From SZAS-7 sp964514655 (GTDB lineage Bacteria; Chlamydiota; Chlamydiia; Chlamydiales; FEN-1388), in assembly GCA_964514655.1 (NCBI GenBank), contig CAZEQY010000021.1, positions 1-43,295 of the forward strand: DNA of 43,295 nt. The letters are read 5' to 3'. Position numbers and translations under genes: made by a program. Shown in pieces: positions 32,681 through 40,817 of the stretch. Each line of letters begins with the position of its first letter. Position 1 is the stretch's first letter. Below the pieces are notes generated by a model. The model had not been told where the DNA came from. It saw only the letters and a program-made list of their open reading frames with translations, and made no database searches.

Positions 32681-33337
32681 ATGAAGTATCAAGGCATTAT
32701 TTTTGACATGGATGGCACCATTACCGACTCTGAGTGGATATGGGACTTGGCCACCAAATCATTATTAGAAAATTACGGTATCGTCTTAAGGGATGAGGAA
32801 TGGACAGAAATAGGCAGCCTGCTTCAAGGCATAAGCCTTCTTGATGCCACCATCTATATGAAAGACAGATTTGCCCTTTCAGAATCTGTTGACAAGCTGA
32901 TGATTGAGTATGCCGAGTATGCCCGTATGCTGATGTCTACAGAAGTGCGATTTATCGAAAGTTTTATGCACTTTTATGAACGTTTAGATAGCCACAATCT
33001 CAAATATGCCATTGCTACAAATGCTGACGGTCTTACACTTGCAGCCCAAACAAAGGCATTATCATTAGACACACTCTTTGGTGAGCACATCTACAATATA
33101 GACCATGTTACAAACGGCAAACCAAAACCCGATATCTATCTTCATGCGGCAAAAAAACTCAATCTCAGCCCGTATGCCTGCATTGCCGTCGAAGATTCAG
33201 CCTGCGGCATCGAGGCGGCAAAAGCCGCCAACATGTACTGCATTGGCATAAACAGCCACGGCGATCTCCAGCAGCTACAAAAAGCCGACATGATCATCAA
33301 TTCCTACAAAGAAATCGACCTCACAAAACTTGTTTAG
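32681..33337 (+). CDS. HAD-superfamily phosphatase/phosphoglucomutase-like
   Basis: 218 residues from ATG 32681. The HAD nucleophile motif I is 'FDMDGTITDSEW' (Asp9/Asp11), motif II 'ATNADG', motif III the Lys of 'NGKPKPDIYLHAAKKL', and motif IV 'AVEDSACGIEAAKAA'. Size and the 'DGTxxDSE' plus 'GKPxPDIY' pattern place it among beta-phosphoglucomutase-like HAD enzymes with a helical cap. Substrate unknown; sugar phosphates are typical. A TATACT box occurs at 32668-32673, immediately before the start. An upstream TTG at 32639 is unlikely. The 3' end overlaps the convergent MFS gene by 17 bp. Confidence 0.88.
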   Translation: MKYQGIIFDMDGTITDSEWIWDLATKSLLENYGIVLRDEEWTEIGSLLQGISLLDATIYMKDRFALSESVDKLMIEYAEYARMLMSTEVRFIESFMHFYERLDSHNLKYAIATNADGLTLAAQTKALSLDTLFGEHIYNIDHVTNGKPKPDIYLHAAKKLNLSPYACIAVEDSACGIEAAKAANMYCIGINSHGDLQQLQKADMIINSYKEIDLTKLV

Positions 33338-34511
33338 TAATTGGTTTGTAACGAAAAAGCATTGCACTAGCAGAAGCTAAGATTATGATAAAGACTGCAT
33401 AGGCGACGGTTGATGTGGTGGGAAAGAGCATCAGCAGTGTGCCTATGAGTGATGAGGTGGTAAACTGAAGCGCTCCAAATGCTGCTGATGCTGTTCCCGC
33501 TATAGCTCCAAAAGGCTCTAAGGAAATAGATGTAGCACCGCCAACTAAAAACATAGCTCCCATACAGGCAATAACCATAGAAAGCAAAAATCCGGCAAGG
33601 CTTGCTTCGTCGGCCATATAATGAAAACCAAGCATGCTAAGGCCCCCTACAAACATCAAAGCAATCGCTACTTTGAGTGTAGGTAAAATCCCCAAACGCT
33701 CTATCAGCTTGCTGCTCAGCAGCCCACCTAAAGCAATGACAGCTCCAAAGGAGGCAAAATAGTAGCCAAATTGATGTGCAGCCACGCCATGAAGCTCAAT
33801 AATGATAAAGGGAGAGAGCGAAAAAAAGCAGAAAAAGACCGCTTCTGCAAGCCCCGACATTGTTGCAAAGATTCTGAACTGAGGATGAGATATGACGTCC
33901 AAATACCTCTTGAATACAGTGCGGTCGATGATCACCTGATTGCGAACGGGCAAGGTTTCTTTAATAAAACGTTTTGAAATACAAAAAGCGAGCAGCCCAA
34001 TCAGCACCAAGAAATAAAAGACACTTTGCCAGCCAAAATGAAGGTACAAATACCCCCCTAAAATAGGTGCAAAAGTTGGTGATATCCCAATAGCGCCATT
34101 AAGCAGGCTGTACATTTTTGCACTTTCTTCATGCGAGTACAGGTCCCGCACCAGCGCAAACGCTGTAACGAGCATCCCGCAAGCGCCAAGAGACGTTACA
34201 ACACGAGCGGTGATAAGACTGACAATATCGCTTGAAAACGCAGATCCCAAGGCTCCAAGCATAAAGCAGAGCGAAGAGGCATAAAAGAGCGGCTTTCGGC
34301 CATAACGATCCGCCAAAGGGCCAATAAATAGCTGTCCAAGGCCTGTAAAGAGCATAAACAGACTCAAGGTGAGCTGAATAACCGCAGGCGTTGCATCAAA
34401 TATTTTTGTCATTTGAGGAATAATCGGAATGTAGATATCCAACCCAAATGCATAGCTAAACACAAACGGCGTAACAATAAAAATAAGTTTTGTCTGAGAG
34501 TAGTGATTCAT
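33321..34511 (-). CDS. MFS drug efflux transporter, Bcr/CflA type
   Basis: 396 residues with 12 hydrophobic helices. Helix 1 'GLDIYIPIIPQM' and the loop motif 'GPLADRYGRKP' (MFS motif A) are typical of Bcr/CflA drug:H+ antiporters, and 'ARVVTSLGACG' and 'PTFAPILGG' (motif C-like) support it. It would export toxic compounds across the inner membrane; real substrates are unknown. A TATAAT element lies at 34525-34530 on the minus strand, 14 bases before the ATG, so the leader is very short and the Shine-Dalgarno weak. It converges on the HAD gene and is preceded by a separate TSUP gene. Confidence 0.85.
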   Translation of the reverse strand: MNHYSQTKLIFIVTPFVFSYAFGLDIYIPIIPQMTKIFDATPAVIQLTLSLFMLFTGLGQLFIGPLADRYGRKPLFYASSLCFMLGALGSAFSSDIVSLITARVVTSLGACGMLVTAFALVRDLYSHEESAKMYSLLNGAIGISPTFAPILGGYLYLHFGWQSVFYFLVLIGLLAFCISKRFIKETLPVRNQVIIDRTVFKRYLDVISHPQFRIFATMSGLAEAVFFCFFSLSPFIIIELHGVAAHQFGYYFASFGAVIALGGLLSSKLIERLGILPTLKVAIALMFVGGLSMLGFHYMADEASLAGFLLSMVIACMGAMFLVGGATSISLEPFGAIAGTASAAFGALQFTTSSLIGTLLMLFPTTSTVAYAVFIIILASASAMLFRYKPITKQVL

Positions 34512-34568
34512 GGTAGTAAGGGCAATTATACAGTATCAGGCAATAAATCATCCAGGCCTATGCAACGT

Positions 34569-35345
34569 TTAGGTTAGAAGCATCGTAAGGGCGATGATGA
34601 TGAGTAGCCAGCCGCAGGCTTTACGGAGTTTGTTTTTGTCGGTAGTAAGGGATTTACGGGAGCCGATCTGGCTGCCGATAAAGACAAATAGAGCAAGCAT
34701 AAGAGCTGTTGTGATGTCAAAGTGGCCGCGAAGGTAGTGACCTGAAAAGCCGCCAAGGGCCGTTATGCCTACCATACAGGCACTTGTGCCAACAGCAATG
34801 TGCATGGGAACACCAAGCAGCATCACGAGTAGTGGCACCTTGAGGATGCCGCCACCTACGCCCAAAAGGCCGCTAAACACACCGGCAACTATGCCTATAG
34901 TCATTGCAAGAGGCACATTAATAAAGTACTCTTCGCAAAAACGCGATCGTTTCCAGATATACCAATGATCCGGATTCGAATTCATACGAGGCTTGATATC
35001 TCGAATCATGCAAAGTCCAATACAGCCAACAACGATTGAAAATATAAGTGAAAGGGATTTAGTTGATACTAAATCAGAATAATAGCCCCCTATAAACCCG
35101 CCAAGAATCGTCACAGACTCTAGCACAAGCGCTAAGGGCCAGTCGATCTTTGATGCCTTGTGATAGATTATAGTCGCCGATAGCGATGTAACCATTATAA
35201 GAAAGAGGCTTGTTGCAGCAGCAACGTGAAAGTCAATACCTACCCACACCTGAATCGGCGTGTATACAGCTCCCCCACCTAGGCCCATCATCGAAAAGAC
35301 AATAGACGCTAAAAATGTGACCACACAAAGGACGATAGTAGCCAT
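34569..35345 (-). CDS. TSUP-family (TauE/SafE) membrane permease
   Basis: 258 residues from ATG 35345, chosen for the strong GGGAGG before it; a longer frame to 35402 runs into the rpsD terminator. About eight helices contain two copies of the family's glycine motif: 'MMGLGGGAVYTPIQVW' near the N-terminus and 'LLGVGGGILKVPLLVML' in the second half. TauE/SafE proteins move small sulfur- or carbon-containing anions such as sulfite or sulfoacetate; the substrate here is not determinable. It is transcribed leftward behind the rpsD terminator, so expression may depend on read-through or a weak promoter in the gap. Confidence 0.87.
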   Translation of the reverse strand: MATIVLCVVTFLASIVFSMMGLGGGAVYTPIQVWVGIDFHVAAATSLFLIMVTSLSATIIYHKASKIDWPLALVLESVTILGGFIGGYYSDLVSTKSLSLIFSIVVGCIGLCMIRDIKPRMNSNPDHWYIWKRSRFCEEYFINVPLAMTIGIVAGVFSGLLGVGGGILKVPLLVMLLGVPMHIAVGTSACMVGITALGGFSGHYLRGHFDITTALMLALFVFIGSQIGSRKSLTTDKNKLRKACGWLLIIIALTMLLT

Positions 35346-35362
35346 TCTTACCTCCCTCGCCC

Positions 35363-35400
35363 CAAAAAAAACGGACCCAAAAGCTAACGCTTTAGGGTCC
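35363..35400 (-). terminator. Intrinsic terminator of rpsD
   Basis: Minus-strand hairpin: arms 35389-35400 and 35373-35384 (12 bp, one mismatch) with a four-base loop, followed by eight T residues after one G. A textbook rho-independent terminator placed 34 bp after the rpsD stop. Confidence 0.9.
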
Positions 35401-35434
35401 ACCCTTTCATATGGAGACTATGAAAAATAATTCA

Positions 35435-36055
35435 CTACGCACCGTGGGCGAGAAAGTCGCAAACCATCGGGATGTCCACTTCAAGCGGAAGAGGAATCTC
35501 TGCTAAGCTTGGAAGTGCTAGTAGCTGTCCTGTAAAGTTTGCCGCATCTTGGCTAAGGTATGCAGGAACGGAGCGGCTTGCGCCTTCTATTGCCTGCTGT
35601 ACAAACTTAGACTTGCGGGACTTTTCTTTAATAGTAATTACCATTCCAGGTACCACTTGGAAGGAGCGGCGGTCAACACGGCGGCCGTTTACATAAACGT
35701 GACCGTGGCTAACGAGCTGCTGCGCCTGAAAAATGGTGCTTGCAAATTTGAGGCGATAGATAACGTTATCTAAACGGCACTCAAGCATCTGCAAAAGAAG
35801 CTCTGGCGTATTTTTATGATGGCGTGCTGCTTCTTTGTAGTACTTCACAAGTTGTGTTTCTGTGAGCATACCAAAAGCGGCTTTCAGCTTTTGTTTTTCG
35901 TCAAGCTGGATGCCAAAATCAGACTTTTTCTTGCGTTTGGCTCCATGCTGGCCAGCAGGATTTGGCTTATGTGCCAAAGGATTATGGATGCGGCCAAAGA
36001 TGTTGATGCCAAAACGGCGGGCCACTCGATTTTTTGGGCCTGTATAACGTGACAT
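35435..36055 (-). CDS. rpsD: 30S ribosomal protein S4
   Basis: 206 residues from ATG 36055, with AGAGGA seven bases upstream (a TTG two codons earlier is unlikely). The N-terminal 'SRYTGPKNRVARRFG' and the S4 RNA-binding domain 'LECRLDNVIYRLKFA' / 'QLVSHGHVYVNGRRV' are clear. S4 nucleates 16S rRNA 5'-domain assembly and controls its own operon in many bacteria. There is no zinc-finger CxxC motif, so it is the C-minus form. It is not in a ribosomal protein operon here but stands alone with its own promoter and terminator, as remembered for Chlamydiae. Confidence 0.97.
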   Translation of the reverse strand: MSRYTGPKNRVARRFGINIFGRIHNPLAHKPNPAGQHGAKRKKKSDFGIQLDEKQKLKAAFGMLTETQLVKYYKEAARHHKNTPELLLQMLECRLDNVIYRLKFASTIFQAQQLVSHGHVYVNGRRVDRRSFQVVPGMVITIKEKSRKSKFVQQAIEGASRSVPAYLSQDAANFTGQLLALPSLAEIPLPLEVDIPMVCDFLAHGA

Positions 36056-36088
36056 GTGCAATTCCTCTTAATTCATAAGAAAGCAGCC

Positions 36089-36118
36089 AATATCTCATAT
36101 TTGCATTTTTTTTGGCAA
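36089..36118 (-). promoter_or_regulatory. Promoter candidate for rpsD
   Basis: On the minus strand: TTGCCA (36113-36118), 18-base spacer, GATATT (36089-36094); an alternative -10 AGATAT gives a 17-base spacer. The implied leader is about 28 nt, too short for an elaborate S4 autoregulatory structure. The surrounding A/T runs weaken the call. Confidence 0.4.
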
Positions 36119-36152
36119 TGAAGAGTTGCACTTTCTCGAAAAAAAACAAATT

Positions 36153-36659
36153 CTATAACTTATATGCCCGAGCAACAGGGTCTTCTATGTGAGCCTTTAA
36201 AAACTGCCCAGAGCTATACTCAAGGGCAAAAATGATCTCGCCGGATGACGACCAAAGTGTGTCTAAACCATGGCGTTTGCCATCTGCCATACTTACCTCT
36301 CGAAGTATGGTTCCATCAGGGTAAAAAAGGCGTATCATCCCAGTAAGCACCCCTTGCTCGTAAGGAATCTCTATTTTAAGGGTGCCATTTTTATAAAAAT
36401 ACTGCTGATTGCCATCAAGTTTTCCCTTTAAATAGCTCAAAATGTGTGTGGGTTTGCCTTGTGCATCAAGATATTCGGCCTTGCCATCTCGTAAGCCCGC
36501 GCAAAAGGTTACACTGGCACTTATGGAGCCATCTTTATAATAGCTAGTGGAGGGGCCATCTAAAAGGCCATCTTTATATGAGGCCGTCCAGATAACGCTT
36601 CCATCTGAGCGAAAGCGCGTTACTGTATTATTTTCAATTTTTTCTATCTGCTTTTTCAC
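36153..36659 (-). CDS. MORN_2-type repeat protein
   Basis: About 168 residues of tandem 20-23-residue repeats of the form 'Y.DG.L.G....YY.DG....', five to six copies: 'YKDGLLDGPSTSYYKDGS', 'CAGLRDGKAEYLDAQG', 'LKGKLDGNQQYFYKNG', 'EQGVLTGMIRLFYPDG' and 'ADGKRHGLDTLWSSSG'. This is the bacterial MORN_2 (toxin-antitoxin repeat) pattern, a beta-rich surface whose partners are unknown. The GTG at 36659 overlaps the previous stop (GTGA), with GAGG upstream; a TTG two codons earlier is possible. Third gene of the uhpC operon; the function may relate to the DUF115 protein it is coupled to. Confidence 0.8.
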   Translation of the reverse strand: MKKQIEKIENNTVTRFRSDGSVIWTASYKDGLLDGPSTSYYKDGSISASVTFCAGLRDGKAEYLDAQGKPTHILSYLKGKLDGNQQYFYKNGTLKIEIPYEQGVLTGMIRLFYPDGTILREVSMADGKRHGLDTLWSSSGEIIFALEYSSGQFLKAHIEDPVARAYKL

Positions 36660-38416
36660 GTCCAAAGCACCTCAGCTTTAGGGCTAAAGGCTTTTATGTC
36701 ACAGCCTTTTGCCTGCTGCTCCTGCACGCTTTGGGCGATAAGCAGCTGGTTGATAATTGCAGTGTCCTTTAAAAAGAGGTAGCGCTCATGTAGAAGCGTC
36801 ATTTCAAGCGACATTCCGGCAAACTGCAGGCGATAGTACTCAAGCTTTACGCGCATTCTATCAAACACCTCTAGAATATACTTGTAAGCAATTTCTTCCT
36901 TAAGCTGCGCCTGAAGCAGCACCATATCAGTAGATGCATGAAATTGTTCGGCCGTCATGCTTTTTGTAGCCTCTATAAGTGCATTAAGGTGCGTCTTTAC
37001 CTGCTCAAGGCTATCGTACATTTGGCTGCATCCTTGTAGCACCTTCTGAGTATCTTCTGCGATGAGACCGGCTTCTTGAATTGCTGTGTGTACAAGGCTA
37101 TCTAAGTCGCGCGTGATGCCAAAAAACTTTTGTTGAACTTCTTTTAAGCTCATATGCGGAATTTTTTTAAGTCCAAGACCGCCCTCTGTTGCATTGATGA
37201 TCTTGGGCTTTGGCTTTTCTTGGGCATAATCTTCAATCCACTTTGCTTCTAAAAGCCACTTCCAGGCGGTGTGCACAGTTTTGCCTAGCGCATCTTTCCA
37301 CTCTATCGGCTTTTCTTCTGCAGCTTCAGAGGCGTGTTCAATACCCGGTGCATAACGCTCAAGCTTTTTGCCGTAGGCAAGGTCATAGCCTACCAAGATA
37401 ATGGGGCTACAGCCAAGTGTGTGGGCAATTTCGATGATAAAGTTAGCGATGCTATGGCCACCGCCGATGATATGGCCAGGAATTTTAAGTTTTTCTTCAA
37501 ACCAGTCTGAGATATTATAGCCGTCTCCCCCCTTTAAGTAGAGTCTTGGAGACTGTATGAGCTTTAATGACTCATTAAGCAAGCGACCTCTAAAAAAGAA
37601 AGGCACCTGAAAGCCTAGTGCCTGTCGAAAGCGCATATACTGCAAAGGGTTAGGATCGATACCTGCTCCAAAGTGGGGCTGAATGCCCGCTTCTAAAAGA
37701 GCATTGACGCTAGAGCCACCGGAAAAAATGAGCGCCTTATCGCGATAGGTTTTTAGTAGGTCTAGATGCTGCTCAAGAGATGGGCCTGCCGCTACGCATA
37801 TTGCGGGAATACCGCGAAATGCCCCACGAAGCTTGTTGCCCCTATAAGAGCCCGGAAGCAAAAAGAGGTTTTTCCAAAAGTTGCGAAAAAACGAAACGCC
37901 ATAGCCCATATACTCATCAAGCACAATGTGAATGTCAGAGGCTTCATAGTCAAGGCGGGCCTTTATATCATCATATGTTTGTTTGCGCTCTTGTTCATAA
38001 AGTGGCAGGCTTGTAAAAAAGAACTTTTTGCCATACGTTGCCCAGGCAATACTCTGAAGCACCTGCAGGCCAACTTCAGAATCTTCAATATAAAATAGAT
38101 GCACCTGCGGATCGCACAAAAGCTCATGCGCCTTGTCTGACTCTAAAAAGTGCAAAAGCACACTAAGGTCATCGTCTACAAAGATAAGCTGCCGATTTTT
38201 ATCTTCATGCAGCCATTTTTGTAAAGCATCATAGCCATACCCTAACCCTATGCCAAAGACCACTAGGCTCTCTATGTCTACTATAGGCAACTTTTTTGCC
38301 CATGCTTCAGCACCTTGCAAAGTCTCACCAAGGCTTTTGGGACTATCAACATAGGATAAAAGCACTGCAGCTTTTGGATTTTTTATGGCAAAGATTTCTA
38401 TATTTGTATCAAGCAT
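36656..38416 (-). CDS. DUF115 / motility-associated-factor (MAF)-type glycosyltransferase-like protein
   Basis: 586 residues. The central domain (about 200-360) has the DUF115 (PF01973, MptE-like) signature: 'IPAICVAAGPSLEQHLDLL', 'SGGSSVNALLEAGIQPHFGAGIDP' and 'GGGHSIANFIIEIAHTLGC' with 'LVGYDLAY'. MAF proteins with this domain transfer nonulosonic acids such as pseudaminic acid to flagellin in motile bacteria; related proteins are pterin pyrophosphokinases. The N-terminal domain is Rossmann-like, and the C-terminal 180 residues are helical. The ATG overlaps the uhpC stop by 8 bp, giving strict coupling. As no flagellar genes are seen, the acceptor here must be something else if it is a glycosyltransferase. 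Confidence 0.8.
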   Translation of the reverse strand: MLDTNIEIFAIKNPKAAVLLSYVDSPKSLGETLQGAEAWAKKLPIVDIESLVVFGIGLGYGYDALQKWLHEDKNRQLIFVDDDLSVLLHFLESDKAHELLCDPQVHLFYIEDSEVGLQVLQSIAWATYGKKFFFTSLPLYEQERKQTYDDIKARLDYEASDIHIVLDEYMGYGVSFFRNFWKNLFLLPGSYRGNKLRGAFRGIPAICVAAGPSLEQHLDLLKTYRDKALIFSGGSSVNALLEAGIQPHFGAGIDPNPLQYMRFRQALGFQVPFFFRGRLLNESLKLIQSPRLYLKGGDGYNISDWFEEKLKIPGHIIGGGHSIANFIIEIAHTLGCSPIILVGYDLAYGKKLERYAPGIEHASEAAEEKPIEWKDALGKTVHTAWKWLLEAKWIEDYAQEKPKPKIINATEGGLGLKKIPHMSLKEVQQKFFGITRDLDSLVHTAIQEAGLIAEDTQKVLQGCSQMYDSLEQVKTHLNALIEATKSMTAEQFHASTDMVLLQAQLKEEIAYKYILEVFDRMRVKLEYYRLQFAGMSLEMTLLHERYLFLKDTAIINQLLIAQSVQEQQAKGCDIKAFSPKAEVLWT

Positions 38417-39776
38417 CTGTCACAGGGGCTGTATTTCGTTTTTTGAAAAAACCATCTTCTCGAGTCTTTACTGACCATAGTGGCAACAGCAAAAGCGACG
38501 AAATTGCCCCGCAAAAGGCCAAGGCAAAAAAGTAGCCATCCCACCCATAACTTTGTATAATAAGGCCAAGAGGATACCCTGCAACTGCTGCGCCAGCATA
38601 CGCCCATGTACCTGTAAAGCCACTTGAAGTAGCGGCAGCCTTTTTGTGAGAAAGCTCAGCTGCTGCCATGCCAATAAGCATCTGTGGTCCAAATATCAAA
38701 AAGCCTATCACAAAAAGCATCAGCGAATCAAAAAAAGCAGATGATACGGGCGCCCACGCAAAAACGCCAATTGCCAAGCAGATAAGCATACAAAAGAGTA
38801 TGTTAATAGGGCCGCGCCTACCCTGAAATATTGTGTCAGAAGCCCAGCCGGCTGCCAAGCTACCAAAAAAACCGCCAACTTCAAACCACATCACAATGCC
38901 GCCAGAGCCAAGCTGCGTATAGTTTTTTTCTTCCACTAAGTACAGTACCGTCCAGTCATTTACTGCCTGGCGGATCACGTAGACAAAAAAGTAGCTAAAG
39001 GCAAGAATCCAGATAAATGGGTTTTTGAGTACGTGTTCAAAAAGAATTTCTTTAACAGAAAGCTCATGCTCTTCTTCTGTTTGAGATTTTTTGTCAGGAT
39101 AATCATTGCGAAAACGCTCGATAGGAGGAAGACCAAGCGACTGAGGAGTATCTCTCAAACGATTAATAAGATAAAAGCCTACTAGAATGCAAAAAGAGCC
39201 CGTAAAGATCATAGCGGCTCTCCAGCCATACAGTTCTGCTGCAAAGCCAATTACAAGCGGTATCATGGCACCGCCAATATTGTGCGATGTATTCCAAAAC
39301 GACCACCACCTGCCCCTCTCTGAATGGGAGTACCAGTGGGTTAAAAGTCGCGCACATCCCGGCCAGCCAAAGCCCTGAAACCAGCCATTTAACCCCCAAA
39401 ATATGGCAAAAAAGAGCAACGTCGAGCTAAAGCCAAAAAATATATTTACAACACCTGTAAGAATAAGCCCCACAGACATAAAGTAGCGCGGATTAGACCT
39501 ATCGCCAACAATGCCGTTCATGAACTTACTTAAGCCATAGGTAATGGCCATAATACTGCCTAGGATGCCAAGCTCGCTCTTTGTGAGGCCAAGGTCCTGC
39601 ATAAGCGTTGGCATGGCAAAGGTAAAGCTTTTACGGGTAAAGTAGTAAAACGCATAGCCGATGAACATGGAATAAAAAATGCGAATCCGCCAGTACTTAT
39701 AGTCTTTTTTCATCTCTTCAGAATCGCGAATTTCTTCGGCGTGGGCTGGGGGCTTAAAGATGCTAAAAAAAGACAT
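38409..39776 (-). CDS. uhpC: UhpC-type sugar-phosphate/phosphate antiporter
   Basis: 455 residues, 12 hydrophobic helices, of the organophosphate:phosphate antiporter branch of MFS. Markers are 'YAFYYFTRKSFTFAMP' (helix 1, with substrate-binding Arg/Lys), 'LGILGSIMAITYGLSKFMNG' and 'GLNGWFQGFGWPGCARLLTHWYS', with the typical 'GWPxC' of GlpT/UhpT/UhpC. Chlamydial UhpC imports host glucose-6-phosphate; that role is likely here. The ATG has TAGGTAA upstream and a promoter candidate at 39802-39830. It heads an operon with the DUF115 and MORN genes, all overlapping, which links sugar-phosphate import with a possible glycosyl transfer function. Confidence 0.92.
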   Translation of the reverse strand: MSFFSIFKPPAHAEEIRDSEEMKKDYKYWRIRIFYSMFIGYAFYYFTRKSFTFAMPTLMQDLGLTKSELGILGSIMAITYGLSKFMNGIVGDRSNPRYFMSVGLILTGVVNIFFGFSSTLLFFAIFWGLNGWFQGFGWPGCARLLTHWYSHSERGRWWSFWNTSHNIGGAMIPLVIGFAAELYGWRAAMIFTGSFCILVGFYLINRLRDTPQSLGLPPIERFRNDYPDKKSQTEEEHELSVKEILFEHVLKNPFIWILAFSYFFVYVIRQAVNDWTVLYLVEEKNYTQLGSGGIVMWFEVGGFFGSLAAGWASDTIFQGRRGPINILFCMLICLAIGVFAWAPVSSAFFDSLMLFVIGFLIFGPQMLIGMAAAELSHKKAAATSSGFTGTWAYAGAAVAGYPLGLIIQSYGWDGYFFALAFCGAISSLLLLPLWSVKTREDGFFKKRNTAPVTDA

Positions 39777-39801
39777 TTCGCATTACCTATAGTTAATCGG
39801 C

Positions 39802-39830
39802 AGTTAAGAAAATTTGACAATTTTAGTCAA
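39802..39830 (-). promoter_or_regulatory. Promoter of the uhpC operon
   Basis: On the minus strand: TTGACT (39825-39830), 17-base spacer, TTAACT (39802-39807); the ATG is 26 bases further. An inverted pair TTTGAC / GTCAAA (39813-39818, 39826-39831) overlaps the -35, and the bases 39833-39843 (GTTATAACCGA) match 11 bases of the operator found at 18283. Confidence 0.5.
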
Positions 39831-39858
39831 ACGTTATAACCGATCACCAAGAATAATG

Positions 39859-40341
39859 CTAGGTGGGAATCCAGCCCTCTTTGTTGCCTAGGCCTCTGAA
39901 TTTGCCTTTGCGACGCAATTTTTCTTTGCTTTTGTCTTTAAGCTCTTCTTTGACGGCTTTTAGGGTGCGCTGGTCGGCCTGCATTGAGGCGTAGAGGCGG
40001 TCGCGCTCTTTCTCACAGGTTGACTGCAAGGTCTGGATCCTTTCAAAGATTTTTCGATCTTTAGGATTTAGAGAATCAATTTGTTCCTGAGTCGGGCGAA
40101 CATCCTCAGGAGTAAGGCCATATAGGGCAAGTGCCTCTTTGTAGTCGTCATGATACTTTTGGATATCTTTTTGGATCTGAAGCAGCTTCTTATGTACCTC
40201 TAAAAAAGAGACCTCAGGCTTTAGTTCTTTGCCTTCACATTCTAATGAAAGTTTAACAAGATCTTCGAGCTGCCCTACAAGTGCAAGGACATCTCGTACG
40301 TCTGCTGGTACCTCTGGAGTTTCTTCTGGTGTGGAAGTCAT
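39859..40341 (-). CDS. Unknown coiled-coil protein (160 aa)
   Basis: An acidic N-terminus rich in Glu/Pro/Thr, a long helical region (about residues 20-140) with heptad-like Leu/Ile and many Lys/Glu, and a basic tail ending 'KEKLRRKGKFRGLGNKEGWIPT'. No membrane segment or catalytic motif. AAGGGTG precedes the ATG. It stands alone in a leftward gene block. It resembles small chlamydial helical proteins that bind nucleic acid or act as secretion adaptors, but I cannot name a family. The Arg/Lys-rich end could bind RNA or ribosomes (inference). Confidence 0.6.
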   Translation of the reverse strand: MTSTPEETPEVPADVRDVLALVGQLEDLVKLSLECEGKELKPEVSFLEVHKKLLQIQKDIQKYHDDYKEALALYGLTPEDVRPTQEQIDSLNPKDRKIFERIQTLQSTCEKERDRLYASMQADQRTLKAVKEELKDKSKEKLRRKGKFRGLGNKEGWIPT

Positions 40342-40377
40342 GAATCACCCTTATTTATGCCTCTCCTTCATTGTAGC

Positions 40378-40421
40378 ATAGGTAATTATTTTTTAAAATA
40401 ACTTGGTAAAAAATTACCTAT
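40378..40421. terminator. Inverted repeat at the end of the HsdR_N-like gene
   Basis: Perfect 10-bp arms ATAGGTAATT (40378-40387) and AATTACCTAT (40412-40421), 24 bases apart, AT-rich in between, partly inside the 3' end of the gene. It may form a weak terminator or a binding site in front of the 160-residue gene. Confidence 0.4.
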
Positions 40422-40817
40422 AACGCCTCCATCAGAGGAAAATACCTCTAAGCGCTCCTGAGAGATTAGGGCAATATAGCGGGCACCTATATAAAAATTA
40501 TACCCTAAAAGCTGTCTTAGCTCTTTATCGCTAAATGACTTAGCTTTACATTCCACAAGCAAATAAGGGCTATCGCCCTCGTAACAAAGAATATCAACGC
40601 GTCTATTGGGAATTTTATACGTTTGGATGGCAAGGTGCGGCAGGTCCGCAATTTTCTGCTCCACAAGTATAAGTGAATGGGGATACCCTAGAGCAAAAAG
40701 GGAGGAGAGTGTGCTTTGACGCACCCTCTCCTCAGGAGTTTCTTTTACAAATTCTTTTCGAATCTGACAAAATAGCTGTGCATTACTCTGCCTGGATGAC
40801 ACAGTAATTTCCATCAT
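40386..40817 (-). CDS. Orphan HsdR_N-type (PD-(D/E)xK) nuclease-fold protein
   Basis: 143 residues matching the type I restriction R-protein N-terminal (HSDR_N_2) domain alone. 'RVDILCYEGDSPYLLVECKA' gives the D...ExK catalytic pattern, preceded by 'PEERVRQ' and followed by 'LRQLLGYNFYIGARYIALIS'. No helicase, methyltransferase or specificity subunits are nearby, so it is not a restriction system; such orphan domains occur widely and may act in DNA repair or processing. The start (ATG 40817 or the next ATG) lies 35 bp inside hpf, implying translational coupling to a ribosome-hibernation gene. Family call good, role unknown. Confidence 0.82.
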   Translation of the reverse strand: MMEITVSSRQSNAQLFCQIRKEFVKETPEERVRQSTLSSLFALGYPHSLILVEQKIADLPHLAIQTYKIPNRRVDILCYEGDSPYLLVECKAKSFSDKELRQLLGYNFYIGARYIALISQERLEVFSSDGGVIGNFLPSYFKK

